Part shown: positions 24,201 to 36,519 of the stretch, piece after piece
Layout: every line of letters begins with the position of its first letter
Numbering within the stretch: the stretch's first letter is position 1
Assembly: GCA_007922305.1 (NCBI GenBank)
Contig: ML677333.1
Span: forward strand, 11,661,733-11,725,732
Direction: 5' to 3'
Length of the DNA: 64,000 nt
Source of the DNA: Dermatemys mawii
Lineage: Eukaryota > Chordata > Testudines > Dermatemydidae
Notes under the pieces: model-generated
The model's input: the letters and a program-made list of their open reading frames with translations, nothing else
What the model was told of the DNA's origin: nothing
Databases searched by the model: none
Program-made: the position numbers and the translations under genes

Positions 24201-24400
24201 AACTCCAGAAATGCAAATAGAGAACAATGATCCTAATGGACTGCAAATAGCTCTGTCTCTATCCAGGGGCAGTTGAGAAATAACCTAGGGGGTTAACCTG
24301 AGTGCGATGATTAGAGAGACATAACATCTGCGGGCCTAACAGACTATGCTACCAAAGTTCTCCGATCAGCAGCATGGAGACACAAGCATAGCTAGAGTGG
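21256..24400 (-). pseudogene. decayed DIRS/LTR-type retroelement, coding part
   Basis: Minus-strand fragments with retroelement character but many stops. The piece at 22723-23004 begins LHINILELRTIRNAYAYFLP, an RNase H-type block. The piece at 22503-22838 contains LADSLSH-like and DHEWELDP text and LIPWAGTL. The piece at 22409-22500 has VAHVMLIAPTWLRQTWY. A recombinase-like tail (AISAQRLSKCVSNCLRRCY) lies near 21500-21580. This order (RNase H, then recombinase-like) fits a DIRS-type element; a Gypsy-like element is the alternative. Most of the reverse transcriptase domain seems missing. G- and A-rich simple sequence occurs at 21916 and 24060-24150. Confidence 0.5.
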
Positions 24401-25233
24401 CGTACTCTACTTGAGGAAAAAAATAAGGTTCATTTGCTCTTTTAAAGAAACAAACCACAGCACAGCTTATTAACTTAACCAGGGTAAATACACCCTTCCC
24501 TGCTAACATATATGTGTTTATTATATATACACACACTAAACATAAAACAAATATATTAATCATAGGAAATAGGTTAAGTGATGCCAAGTAAAAGATACAA
24601 AATGAGAGGCTGTTACAAGCAAATAAAGGTAAAACACACAAAACAATCTAACAAGGTACAGACTTTGTTCATGATGGCTTTTCTCATCCAGTCTTCCAGC
24701 AAAATGGCTGATCCTCCACCCTTGTCAGGATCTCCTCCAGAAGCCCAAAGTGATGGTTCCTCTGTTTTCTTAGGTGAAAGAGAAAACTTGGGGTTTTCTG
24801 TCCCTTTCTTTTATAAACCAGCAAACCTCTGATGCTCCTCGAAGTAAAGTTAATTCAAGCTGTGAGGAAGGTAACCTGGAATCTGGTGATCAAGGAAGCT
24901 CTGTACTCTTTCTTCCCCTGCTGGTGTTTGCTAAACAACAAATTGTTCTGTTGGTTTGATGGCCCTATTTACATGTAAATTAAGGTAAACCTACATTCTT
25001 TTGTTTGATAGACTTGTTTAACAAATCCCTCTGACAGCCCTGGTTTAAACACACTTTAGTCATAATTACAGCACATATCCATAATTCTTAACACGTACCA
25101 TGTACATACCTCATACAAGAATATTAATGATCAGTGAGTTATTAGTTTTTCAAATGATACCTCAAGGCATATTTTGTTCAAAGGTTATTACACTAGCATG
25201 TAGAATGTGAATATAGGTGTGTTTGGGGTCACA
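24400..25233 (-). mobile_element. solo LTR, endogenous-retrovirus type
   Basis: Read on the minus strand it starts TGTGACCCCAAACACACC at 25233, has a TATAAAAG box near 24808-24816 and an AATAAA signal at 24527-24532, in the right order and spacing for an LTR. The far end (about 24400-24440) is not sharply defined and no target duplication was found. No retroviral coding sequence lies next to it. Confidence 0.5.
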
Positions 25234-28200
25234 GTTTCTTCCTCATTTCAAGCACCCAGGATTATAGAGCAGACAGTGACAACCCTTCACTAGTCCAGAT
25301 TGCACCCCAGAATGGTGGTAGGGAGATATCTTTTACTGGACCAATTTGTTTGTGGAAGAGAAACACAGTATCATGAACAGAAAGATTGTCAATTAACTTA
25401 CTACTTTCCATAAGTTGCTATACAAGATCAATGTTTTCCCCTGGAGAAGATATATGTTGTGCTAAGGAAACACTTGTGTCAGGAAGTTGTGGTCCATTGC
25501 TCTACTAAGGCCACACTAAGCCAAACTTGAAAAGCAAGTCTATATGAATTTAGAGACGTATAAGCTGGTGTAACCAACAACTTCTTCCTGCTCACTCTGC
25601 ATGTCAGGTATACTAATTTAGACTCTTAAGACTTTAGACTTTCTGTGTTGTTACACTGTTGTAAGTCATTTAATTTGAATTACTAAGGATTTATACAGAT
25701 ATAGCTCACAGCAGAATCCATCTCTTAGATTCACACCCATTTACTACAATAATCAAACTTACACATCCCCTGAATTTGATCCACTGAGTTTCCAAATCCT
25801 GATTGTATGGAAGTCAACAGAAAAACTCTCAATGACTTCAGTAGTCAGGATTTCAACCAACGATTCTATATTGGTTTAACTCAAAAGTCAAGGATCTGGA
25901 AGACAAGGCTGTATCAGGAATAATACCTAATAGGGGGATGTTAAGAAGGATGCAAGTTAACATGGGGAGTAGTCGATTTTAACCTATAATTTATTATTCC
26001 TTCTTGTAAAATTCTTTTTGTGTTACAGGTAGAATTATACCACAATACAGGTGATTTACACTGTGGTTCACGAACTTGCTTCTGAATTTGCCTCATCATA
26101 TTAGCAATAACCTCTAACATTTGCTTTTGCTGAAAGGAGAGAACAGTTAAAAGTTACTCAAGTTGTTGGCTATATTGACATTTATTAAATTAGCAAGTTT
26201 CTTCCATAGAAAGCTTAGGCAAAAAAGAGTAAGGAACCAATCATTAGTAATTCTTTTGGTATTCATTATGTTATTAGTCACAAAGCTCACTCATGCATTT
26301 CCAATTTCTACATAATCATTTCAGGGGGAACAGTATTTTTTTCCCTTTCCAATAATTTTCCCTTGGCATCACACTACATACCCTTCCTTTTGCTGCCTGC
26401 CAGGAAAGTGTGGGATCTTTTTTAGAGAAATTTTTTTTTTTTTTGGAAGCACAAGTAACAGGTTTTACTGTTTTTTTCACAGAGACTATAATTAAATAAG
26501 TTTATTCACAAAGTTGGTGCACCTCCATATTTCAGTGTGATCAGCATGCATGATGCAACTGTGCTGAATGAATGACTAAGTTGTTTGTGTCCTTCGGGAT
26601 GAGAAAGACACAAGAAAAGTTGTGCTCCCTTAAAAACCACCACAGTAAATACTGCAATACTGGTAGCTTTTTGTTTCTGAAAGCCTGCTGTAGGGTTGTG
26701 GACTGATGAATGATTTCATTTGTGAGCAAGGCTTTTCATTCTCATTTGTTAGACATGTGCCTATATAACGAACCAACACTTCACTGAACAAGGTTGGCAG
26801 TCTTTGCTCAGTAGTGTACCAAGTCTGGGATAGAAGTTAGCATCCAACTCAGGCTTGACCTGTATTAGCAAAGCTATTGGGAAGATTCCACAATTCCTGA
26901 TCCCTAACTATGACTACTTTCAGGAACACTAAATGCACCAATAAGATTAAATTGAAAAAAGCCAAAGATCAACTATCTGAAAACCAGCCCCTCCAAGTTT
27001 AAGCTCTGGGTTCCTGAAAGTTCAGCACTCAGGCTACAAGGATAAGGCATTCCATCACCACTGCGTAAAGAAACTGACTTCCAGTGCCAAAGGCTTCCTT
27101 CACAGCAGCATCAAGCATACTTTACTGTTTAATATAAATCACTGCAAATGAGCAGTCATTAGTCAGCCACAATTTTTTTTTATACAATTATTGGCATGGG
27201 GGAAAAAAGCATACAGGTTGTTGTAAAATTAAATCCAACAATTTCCACCCAAACAGAAGCTATTTGTATAAGTTTCAGGGTCCGTTGGTGGGTGTGTATA
27301 TGAGTGTTGGGTGGGAGGAAGGGAAGAGACACCCCCCCACACACACACTTCCCATAATCTCCTTTTCGGTGCGGGATCACAATCTGCTTTTTCCTATAAA
27401 GCACATTTATTGTAGGAGTTTGATTTGAAAGAGTTTCAAGTAATTTATACTCTGGCTGCAGACACATAAGTCATTTAAAAGCTAATTTTGCCACGAGTTT
27501 CCACATATTAATGACATTGTAGGTTGGCATTATGAAGATCAATTTGTATTTCTCAAACAACAGTCACCCAGCGTATTAGCTGTGTGCCAAAAAATAAACT
27601 AGGATGAACCAGCATGGTACAGAATTAGCCAACATGATATTAATGGCTGTATTATGTACCAAAGAATGGATTTTCACTGAATGTACCATCTTTTTGAAGC
27701 GTTACTCTAAGCGTGAATTCTGGTTAGTAGTGGCTCTTCACGCTAGTAAACATACCCAGAACAGAATGCATACTGCTTTTTTCAGAACCCTGAACTATTT
27801 TTGACATAAAAGCTCAGACTCCAACACCCTTACTCATACACCCTGAAATGTACCTTCCACGGAGATCAACTGAAGCATTTGAGGATGCACTAATCAACAG
27901 GAGTAAGGGGATGAGACTCAAACCCAAAACAAAGACAGTCCTTTCCTCAGCCATGACTTTAGCTCCACTGATACGGAATTTAGAGGTAACATGACATGTA
28001 GGACTTTGGTAATCATCTGCATTTCCTCAGGACTTGAGGAGCAAGATGGTACATTCATCCTGCAAGGAAATTACACTGTTTCACTGGACAAGTGCACCTC
28101 TCATTAAGGGAAGCTATTCAGGTGCACCAAGACGAAACTGGCTTATCCTGACATCCTAACCGGCCTCAAGAAAACTAATTTCATTCGCAGAAGTAACGCT

Positions 28201-28380
28201 GTGACATTTAAGTCTGAAGACTTAAGGGTTCTTTGATAAGCTATCTGAGGCCTGTCTTTACAGGTTTAATGAGCACTTAACAGCAGCAGTTTGGAGATGA
28301 TATAAGCTAAATGATGAGAAATGGGCAAGATTTCTGCAGCAGTGTGGAACATATAAAAAAGTCCTTCACAACTGTGGTTT
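25234..28380. other. intergenic DNA between a solo LTR and the TRIB2 3' UTR
   Basis: AT-rich with short poly-T runs (26430, 27172) and a CA-rich spot near 27332. No gene or well-bounded repeat. A more distal TRIB2 3' end could lie here, but I see no evidence for it. Confidence 0.45.
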
Positions 28381-30276
28381 AGTTAAATATGCACAATTTT
28401 ATTTATTGAAGAGATTAGGACAAAAACATTAAACCAAATACATGACAAAGCACCAGAGGCAGTAAAACCCCACCATGCACATCACCAATCTTTCCTCCTA
28501 CAAGGTACTTATAAAATTAAAATTTAAAAAAAAAAGTCCTTCTTGACACAGCACCATCTTCAGAGTGTAAAAACATTACTCCCTTTATATTCTTAGTTAC
28601 CAAAATAGAACCAAGGCAGGTCAGCTGCAGCTAGCTTCATCTTTTGATAAAGGCCCAGGAAACATCCTCGAGAGTGGGACCGTAACTTCCCTGCAGGGCA
28701 GGCAAATAGCATCCATACGTCAAATGCCAAGCAGCTGTACGCACATGCCACATACTATAATTGAGCACAAATTCAAGTAACATTTACATACTACAGAGTC
28801 CACGTGTACCTACCCAAAAAACATGACCACTTCACAAAACGTATACAGGCAGTAATATCAGAACAACTGAGGTACTGGAAACACAAATATTTATGCCAAG
28901 AGATTTCAATATCATACAGCAATATAAAAGCAGTAATTAAAAACATTTGCCAGTCTAAATCAAATAAAGCTATCTAGAAAAAAAGCTAAATAGTTATTCA
29001 GGGACAGAAATACCTGAACCGAAAAGAAATGTGTTAACTACAGCATGTAACATGTCATCCCAAGTCAACCCGTAATTGAAGTACTGGCTTAATACATCAC
29101 TGCTGTGACATTTTCTTCAATAAATAGAGTAAGTCTTGACAATACAAAAGGTGCATATTACTGCGTATGTTTCGGGAGAAGTATCCATATTATAATAATG
29201 TTCAGCTTATTAATACCCTTTTATTTCTTATTCAGGGCACAACAAAATAACTCCCAAAAAACAAAGAAATAAAACAGTTGCCTTCTCAAGAGGAATTCAA
29301 ACAAAAAAATGTTAATGTTTTTCTTCAATAAAGAGCCCTCTATTTACATGTGGGCCAGTCAGTTAAACAAAAGGTTGGTTCTGAACCTAGAACTGATACA
29401 AGGGCTTTCTGCCCTCTACAGTCACATACGTGCAGCATGGCAAACATGGCAGCCAGTATTTCAAACCCTTTAAAAATAATATAGGTTTTCTTTTCTTCTT
29501 TACTATTATAGCAGTAATGCATCTGGAAGTTTAAGTAATAATAGCTTCCTGCAACAAACCATTTGACACAAAACAGAACAGCTTGTTAAATGACAGTAAC
29601 TTCCCCTTAAGGGAACAAAGCATTAAAATGTCATTTCCTGACAAGAATATTAAGTAGTATATTTAGAAGAAATATGAGTTGAAAATAGCTATCAAGAGAC
29701 ATGAACTGAACTTTTGTTTATTTTTTAGCACCCACTTTTCATGTCTATGTGCATCTAATTTTTTTCTTAAATGAATCCCGTTAACTATTAGACAGATTTT
29801 TTTTTTAAAAAAAAAAAATAGCCAATTGTACTTTCCCTGAATAATGGCTGAAGTTAAATATTTAACAGTGCGATGCCAAGATGCGTGTTGAGGCAAAAAG
29901 TTTCTCTACATGTTGTGAACTGCAACTATTTTAATGGAACAGAAATAGGAGTGATACAGCTGCACTGGAATTGACATGTGCAATCAATCTCCTTGGCTCC
30001 AAAAGGTGGGAAGCTACAATTGCTCCATGCTGCCTTTCCCCTTCCACTCCAAATCAATCTAACCTGATAGCAAGACTCCCCTCCCCCCCAAATCTGTCCC
30101 CATGCTACATTTGTTATATTAGCTCCTTGTGGAGATTCCTTCTCAAACCAAGGAACTCCAAGTGTCTTTTGCTACCAAGCTAGGCTGATGCAGGGTGTGA
30201 TTTAACACGGTCACGAAGGACTCCTTCATGTGGCCATCTCTAGGTCATTGTACTTTCTGAACACCAGTCTTTGTGC
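28381..30276 (-). other. TRIB2: candidate 3' UTR and poly(A) signals of TRIB2
   Basis: AT-rich, free of recognisable transposons and directly downstream of the stop codon. On the minus strand there are several AATAAA hexamers; the most suggestive is an overlapping pair, AATAAATAAA, at 28398-28407. Its use would give a 3' UTR near 1.9 kb. Family knowledge: TRIB2 mRNAs have long 3' UTRs. The exact end is an inference; earlier signals near 29220 and 29702 could also be used. Confidence 0.45.
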
Positions 30277-30745
30277 TCAGTTAAAGAATGGGTCCAAATC
30301 TTCTTCCATGTTGACATCAGGCACCAGCTGATCTGATACTTCCTTAGCACCGTATCCCGAATTAGAGACATTAAAATCTGTAGAAAACCAGGGATGGTCC
30401 AGAATTTCCTGTGAAGTCAGCCGTTCCGATGGCTCCCGGCGCAGTATGCTACGTATAAGGCATTTTGCCTTGGGGGACAGAGTCTCTGGAATGTTAAATT
30501 GCCCACGACGGATCTTGCTGAATAGAGAACTAGGTTCAATGTCATGGAAAGGATAGCGTCCAACTAACATTGTGTAAAGCATGACACCTAGGCTCCATAC
30601 ATCTGCTGCCTTGCCAGAGTAGCTGCCATTTGTGTTCAAGATCTCTGGACTCACATAGGCTGGGCATCCATGCTTATCAGAAAGAGAATCGTCATTCCCT
30701 CGTAAAATATATGCATCTTCTAGACTTTCCAATTTCACTCTAGTC
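30277..30745 (-). CDS. TRIB2: TRIB2 exon 3 (C-terminal half of the pseudokinase, COP1- and MEK1-binding tail)
   Basis: Last coding exon of Tribbles pseudokinase 2. It supplies the final base of codon 188 and codons 189-343 plus a TGA stop at 30277-30279. The acceptor reads CTACAG before the first base at 30745. Visible motifs: SLE at residues 195-197 replaces the kinase DFG, as is typical of Tribbles; APE-like segment in [10 protein letters not shown]-lobe text [28 protein letters not shown] at 302-308 matches the MEK1-binding motif; DQLVPD at 326-331 matches the COP1-binding motif. Family knowledge: TRIB2 is a scaffold that brings C/EBP-alpha to the COP1 ubiquitin ligase and modulates MAPK and AKT signalling. 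The exon is open throughout and near-identical to my memory of mammalian TRIB2, so it looks functional. Confidence 0.97.
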
Positions 30746-31690
30746 CTGTAGTAGGGCAAGAAAATAGAGGCAACCATTAATCCCCACTGATGAATTCCAG
30801 ACTATTGCAATTGCATGATTATGATAATAAGTCAGAAAAATGAATAATAAATAAAAGGTACATCAGTTCGGAATCCCCATTTCTAGGCTAAGATTTCCTT
30901 TATTTATAGTAACGTGTGCATTGTCTCTTCCCTCCCACTCAGACATTTGATTTTATTAAGAGAATAAATATAACCCCCATCATACACGCATACACTTTCT
31001 GGTAACGACTTCAGTTAACTAAAGTAGGGCATGCATGAGAAGTCAATCCACAGCTCTTGCTAAAGGAGTATGGTGGAGTCTTTGTTACAATCTTAGTGAA
31101 CTTGGCAATGAAAAGCGAGTGGGGCGTATTTTAGATTGTTCTTGTGGCATTGATTGATTCATTATGCAAGTTAGGGTGGTTTCTTTGTTTCCAGTGGGAA
31201 ATTACCCAGTTCACTGAAAGTCAGGAGATAGCTTCTAGCTTATGAAAACTAGAGAATTATTTTATTACAAATTAACTACACTTTCCAGATGAAGCATTTG
31301 CAGTCTGTCTTTGGGGAAGGGGAGTTTGAAATGACATCTGACAGAGGTTAAAGCTCAGAATCAAGGAGCAGCTGGAACAGTAATAATCTACTTGCAGGAG
31401 AACACAGCCTTTTCCTTACACTGACCACAAAGGTACACACCAGCTAAGTGCTAGAGTACAACTCCCTTATTCACACTGGTGAGCAGTCACTCACATGAGT
31501 AGTCCCACTGAAGTCAACTGGAGTAATTAAGTCACAATCTCACCCTAAAATATCTTTTCTCTCTACCCCCCACACACAACACAGGAAGAATGAGCTATTC
31601 AAATAAAATTGAAGTCTTCCCAACCATTCCTTTAAATGGCATCAGATTAGCTACGTATGTTAAAACGGTATTTAACAGATTAAAACAAGA

Positions 31691-32229
31691 ATCAGAGGGG
31701 TAGCCGTGTTAGTCTGGAATTGCAGANNNNNNNNNNNNNNNNNNNNNNNNNNNNNNNNNNNNNNNNNNNNNNNNNNNNNNNNNNNNNNNNNNNNNNNNNN
31801 NNNNNNNNNNNNNNNNNNNNNNNNNNNNNNNNNNNNNNNNNNNNNNNNNNNNNNNNNNNNNNNNNNNNNNNNNNNNNNNNNNNNNNNNNNNNNNNNNNNN
31901 NNNNNNNNNNNNNNNNNNNNNNNNNNNNNNNNNNNNNNNNNNNNNNNNNNNNNNNNNNNNNNNNNNNNNNNNNNNNNNNNNNNNNNNNNNNNNNNNNNNN
32001 NNNNNNNNNNNNNNNNNNNNNNNNNNNNNNNNNNNNNNNNNNNNNNNNNNNNNNNNNNNNNNNNNNNNNNNNNNNNNNNNNNNNNNNNNNNNNNNNNNNN
32101 NNNNNNNNNNNNNNNNNNNNNNNNNNACTTCATCGGATGCATCCGATGAAGTGGGTATTAGCCCACGAAAGCTTATGCTTTAATACCTTTAGTTAGTCTT
32201 TAAGGTGCCACAGGACTCTGTCACTTCTG
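31691..32229. repeat. palindromic Penelope-like repeat, copy 3, containing the 400-N gap
   Basis: The left end ATCAGAGGGGTAGCCGTGTT is followed after 36 bases by N at 31727-32126. Sequence resumes with a 26-bp perfect palindrome (32127-32152) and the right half of the repeat. CAGATTAAAACAAGA occurs at 31676-31690 and 32230-32244 as target duplication. Core CCGATGA at 32143-32149 and GAAA at 32167-32170 are hammerhead-like. True length is probably nearer 200 bp than 540. Confidence 0.75.
31727..32126. other. assembly gap (400 N)
   Basis: A run of exactly 400 N inside a palindromic repeat in TRIB2 intron 2. A round number suggests a gap estimated or set by the assembler, not measured sequence. 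Confidence 0.98.
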
Positions 32230-32503
32230 CAGATTAAAACAAGACTATCATCTTGATTAGGGGAATCAAGAGAAACAAGGCACCAGTTCTTTGTGAGTGA
32301 CAGGTTAAAAAAAAATGATTTCCAGCATGACCATAGAAATGGTGTATCTAGACTGAAAGCTCTTCATGTCTGAAGTGTCATGCACTTGTTAATACAATGC
32401 AAGAACCATCTCTGCAATGGCAAATTCTCTTTTATTTCAAACTAAAGTGAAAAACGACTCCAAGCTTCCTTGTTACATTACTATATTAGTACAAACTATT
32501 CAT

Positions 32504-32513
<10 letters not shown>

Positions 32514-32554
<41 letters not shown>
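32514..32554. repeat. (CA)n(TA)n microsatellite
   Basis: About 12 CA units followed by about 9 TA units in TRIB2 intron 2. Likely length-variable. Confidence 0.95.
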
Positions 32555-33075
32555 GCATTTAAAGCTGAGATTCCCTTTTACAGAGGGGACACTGACACTA
32601 GTTACCTTTTAGTTTATAGACTGTATTCACCAGTAATGTTAGGTATTTCAGGAACAGTTCTAGTGTAATGCAAGCACACTGGAATCTTCCTTCTCTGAAT
32701 GGAACAGAAGCATTGCATTCTTGGGACAGAGTGTTCACATCAGGGATCATAACCCAACATTGGCTAATATGGTCCTAGTCTCTTTTCATCATTGATCTAT
32801 GTGCTGTGCCCTGGTAGGCCTCCGGCCCAGAAGAGGCCCTGTACAAGTCAGTATTCCATAAACATAAATTCACAGGTGGGGCTGTGAATAGACTGCAGGC
32901 CACAGCCCCTCATTAGAAAGCACCTTGCTTAATAAGTATTAAGACACAAAAGGTGAATCCTAGTTCTTAAACGTTTACTGAGAAGAACTTTGCTTAGGCT
33001 TGAGTAGTAAAGGCAAGCATGACCCAGGTTGACTTTAGAACTGGATCCAAGACAGTTCAGGCAATACGTGTAGAA

Positions 33076-33926
33076 CAGGGGTGGGTAAACTTTTTGGCCC
33101 AAGGGCCACACTGGAGTTCCAAAATTCTATGTACGGCCGGGTAGGGAAGGCTGTGCCTCCCAAAACAGCCTGGCCCCACCCCCATCCGACCCTCTCCCAA
33201 TTCCTGCCCCCCCTCAGAACCTCCGAACCCATCCTGCTCCTTGTCCCCGACCGTCCCCACAAACAGCCTGGCCCCACCCCCATCCGACCCCCTCCCAATT
33301 CCTGCCCCCCTCAGAATCTCCAGACCCATCCTGCTCCTTGTCCCCTGACTGTTCCCTCCTGAGGCCTCCCCTGCCCCTAACCACACATCCCCAGAACCCC
33401 ACCTCCTATCCAACTCTCCCTGCCCCATGTCCCCTGACTGCCCCGACCACTATCCATCCGAGCCCCCCCGCCTCCTGACAGACCTGCAGGATGCACATGC
33501 CCTATCCAACCCCCGTTTCCCCGTCCCCTGATGCCCACCCCTTGAACCTCTGCCCCATCCAACTTCTCCTGCTCCCTGTCCCCTGACTGATCCCTAAGAC
33601 TACCTGTCCCTTATCCAACCCCCTCGGCCCTGGCACCCTTACCATGCCACTCGAGCAGCATTTCTGAAGGCTGCGTGGCCCGCTGGAGCTTGCAGCCCCA
33701 CTCCCTTACCATGCTGCTCTGAGTGGCAGGAGTTCAGGCCCTGCCGGAGCCACGCTGCCGCAGCGCTGTGCAGAGCCACTCCTGGATACAGCACGCTGAG
33801 GCTCCAGGAGAGGGGGGAGGCAGGGGAGGAGCGACAGCAGGAGTGGGGACAGGGGGAGCCTCCCTGGCTGGGAGCTCAGGTGGGCCAGGCAGGACGGTCC
33901 TGCGGGCCGTAGTTTGCCCACCCCTG
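33076..33926. mobile_element. non-autonomous hAT element with internal C-rich duplications
   Basis: Ends are CAGGGGTGGGTAAACTTTTT and the complement of AGTTTGCCCACCCCTG. Flanks GTGTAGAA (33068-33075) and ATGTAAAA (33927-33934) are a degenerate 8-bp duplication (6 of 8). The inside (33120-33640) is C-rich with a near-duplicate block of about 100 bp around AACAGCCTGGCCCCACCCCC, present at 33165 and 33263. No transposase. The proline- and glycine-rich frames here are artefacts of composition. Confidence 0.75.
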
Positions 33927-35125
33927 ATGTAAAACCAACCGGGGCTATATAGCAGACTGCTCTATAAACTCTTTAACCACCCTCAGATCATTTCAACATC
34001 TAGAGACATTTACTAGTTGAGGTCAAAGCCCTTTTGGCAATGTGCCTTGAATATAGAAGTTGTAAATATCTAATTCAGAATTCCTGGCTCACAAATACAG
34101 TATATAAAGGCAGCTCACTCTATGATTCAATAAGCCAGTGTCTTCTCCCTTACTGCATAGTGGTGGGATGTGTGCCATGCATCAGCTTCCAGATTAACCA
34201 CCCATTGCCAGCTTACTGGCAACCTCTAGTGGCAATGGACAGGCAACCAACCTTTAGCACTCCAAACAATAATCTACTGCAATTATATTTCACACAGGAA
34301 AAGTTACAAGATTATGGTCAATTTTCTTCTGTGTCAAGTTCAGAAGTTCTTTATGCACAAAAGGGCTGAAGAGGGAAGCTGACTGAGCATGCTGCTAGGA
34401 TTCCCTCTGCAATCCTAAATATACACTTGTTCCTTTTCTAGTCTCTTGTGTAGATACAGGAGGGAAGATGAGCGAGGAGAGAGAAAAGGACAAAGGAGAG
34501 GAGTGAAAAGCAGAGGGCAAAGTAGGACTGAAACTGAAGGCAGACACACAAGTAGTGGTCTCAATACTGGAGCACGTCACATTTTCCACCAAGATATAGA
34601 GCAGAGTTATTCTGATGTGCACTTCAGACACTAAACTGCCAAGCAGCAAAGCCATCCGTTCATCTTTGTTAACTGAGAGAGTAAAATACACACACACATT
34701 GGAGAGGAGTATTCTATTTATAAACAACTTGTGGGAGGGAATCCAACACACACACCCCTATACATTTCCCTGTACTGTTGACACGCAGATGGTATTTATT
34801 CCCTTATCATACTTTACATTTCCAATAGAGCTATGGATTAAAGAGAGAGACAGACTAGTGAGTATTTTTCGTGGGTTTTTTTTAATTTAAAAAACAAGTT
34901 ATTTGAATTCTCAAGCCTTTATATTCTTGTGACTGAGTGGTGCCGTACAAAACTGACACTGTGGGACCAGAAAGACTGCTGCTCTCCCTTCAAAAATATA
35001 TGATTCCTAAGGAATCCAATGAAAGAAGAGGCTTCCTTTGTTGTAAAAGCAAGCAACGCACACACACGCTGGAAATGGAAAACCTTACTATGATCTTGAG
35101 CCCTATGCAAGGTGCCCTGCATTTA

Positions 35126-35237
35126 GGGTGACCAGACAGCAAGTGTGAAAAATCAGGACAGAGTATGGGGGGATAATAGGAGCCTATAGAAGAAGCAGCC
35201 CCCAAAGCCCTGTAAAAATCGGGACATCTGGGCACCC
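35126..35237. mobile_element. small MITE with TA duplication
   Basis: 112 bp. GGGTGACCAGACA at the left matches the complement of the right end (GGGTGCCCAGATG). TA dinucleotides flank it at 35124-35125 and 35238-35239. The repeat is familiar from other reptile DNA. Confidence 0.55.
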
Positions 35238-35906
35238 TATCTGCATTACAGGATCAAGACCTATATGCATGCTTTTGCAGGGTTGGTTTAAGCCAGTAAA
35301 CTGAAGAGCAGCTGGCCATTTTTTGTTTGCTTCACCGTAATCTGTGACTAAATTAAGCAAACAGCCCTATTTTCATCCTTCTGAACAGCGTGGACTTGAG
35401 GAAACACAAACAGACCATCCTCAATCTTTTTAATATATATTTTACACACTCTCTCTCTTTTATTTATGATTAAAGCAAGGAAACGGCGGCTTTGCTAAAG
35501 GCAGTGTTTCAGTGAAGGTGATCACTAAACATGCAAGCTAATATATTTGCATTTCACTGTATAAAAACTAGTAGCTTGCTTTCTTAAGCTCTTACACATC
35601 AGGCGTACTGAATGTAAATTAGTACCTACTCCTACTCCATTAACTGCTTGAACATTTTATTTGGCTAGGCTGCTTTTGTGAAAGATCACCAAGACTAGTA
35701 AATGTACAACAATGACAATTTTTCACCTATTAAAAACATTGGTTTTATTTTTAATGTTTAATCCTGTGATAAAGCTGTCTCACTCAGAAACACAACATGT
35801 GCAATGCTTTAGAAGCCAAGACCCACATTCAGTGAATTCAGTGGAGAAAAGAGAGAAACCCGACCGCCTTAGTACTTAAAGCAATGGAGAAAAATATGGT
35901 GGCCTA

Positions 35907-36060
35907 CATTTTCAGAAGTGGCAAGTGATTTTGGACACCCTCATTTTGGAATATGTAATTTAAAACATTTTAAAAGGGGACTTGATTTTCAGAAGCCATG
36001 AATACTCGTCCTTTTAAGCAATTTGAGGTGTCCAGTCATTCCTGAAAACTTAGGTTTCTG
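35907..36060. repeat. old interspersed repeat related to 10199-10392
   Basis: CTACATTTTCAGAAGTGGCA, GTGATTTTGGACACCCTCAT and GACTTGATTTTCAGAAGCC follow the same order as in the 10199-10392 repeat. The right arm is poor. Confidence 0.35.
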
Positions 36061-36381
36061 CATAAAGGATCAGAAAGTCATCCAGTTTCAGAGCAAACAG
36101 ACAAGCCTAAATTTGATTGCTTAGCAAGCCAGAGACACACTCAAAGTAAGTATTTTAAAATGAATTCATTATCAGTTTTGAAACTCTTCACATCGTGCTG
36201 TTACCAATTTGGAATAAAAGAAAATTAAAAAAAAAATAATTTGCAGTTGAAATCCTTCCTTTTCCCAATAAATCCACTAATGATAGAAGTAGAACTATAG
36301 GAATGGCTGATGAAAAATTAATCCCTAAAATTCATATATACACACAACTGCCAAAGATGGATGAGAGTCACTTTCTACATA

Positions 36382-36519
36382 CATCAGGGGGTAGCCATGT
36401 TAGTCTGGAATTGCAGAAGTGACAAAGAGTCCTGTGGCACCTTAAAGACTAACTAAGGTATTCGAGCATAAGCTTTCGTGGGCTAATACCCACTTCGTCG
36501 GATGCATGACTCTTTGTCA
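36382..36519. repeat. palindromic Penelope-like repeat, copy 4 (mainly left half)
   Basis: Begins CATCAGGGGGTAGCCATGTT, continues through GGCACCTTAAAGACTAACTA and the GCTTTCGTGGGCTAATACCC core, then jumps to GACTCTTTGTCATTTCTAC. Flanked by TTTCTACATA at 36372-36381 and 36520-36529. Confidence 0.7.

Noticed and set aside
25311..25365. Fragment of a known reptile repeat (GGTAGGGAGATATCTTTTAC)
   Set aside because: Too short and degenerate to assign a class or borders.
31672..32196. Frames of about 150 codons spanning the N run
   Set aside because: Nearly all positions are N; not real coding sequence.
33035..33428. Glycine- and arginine-rich frames of up to 123 codons
   Set aside because: They arise from the C-rich tandem blocks of a non-autonomous hAT element.
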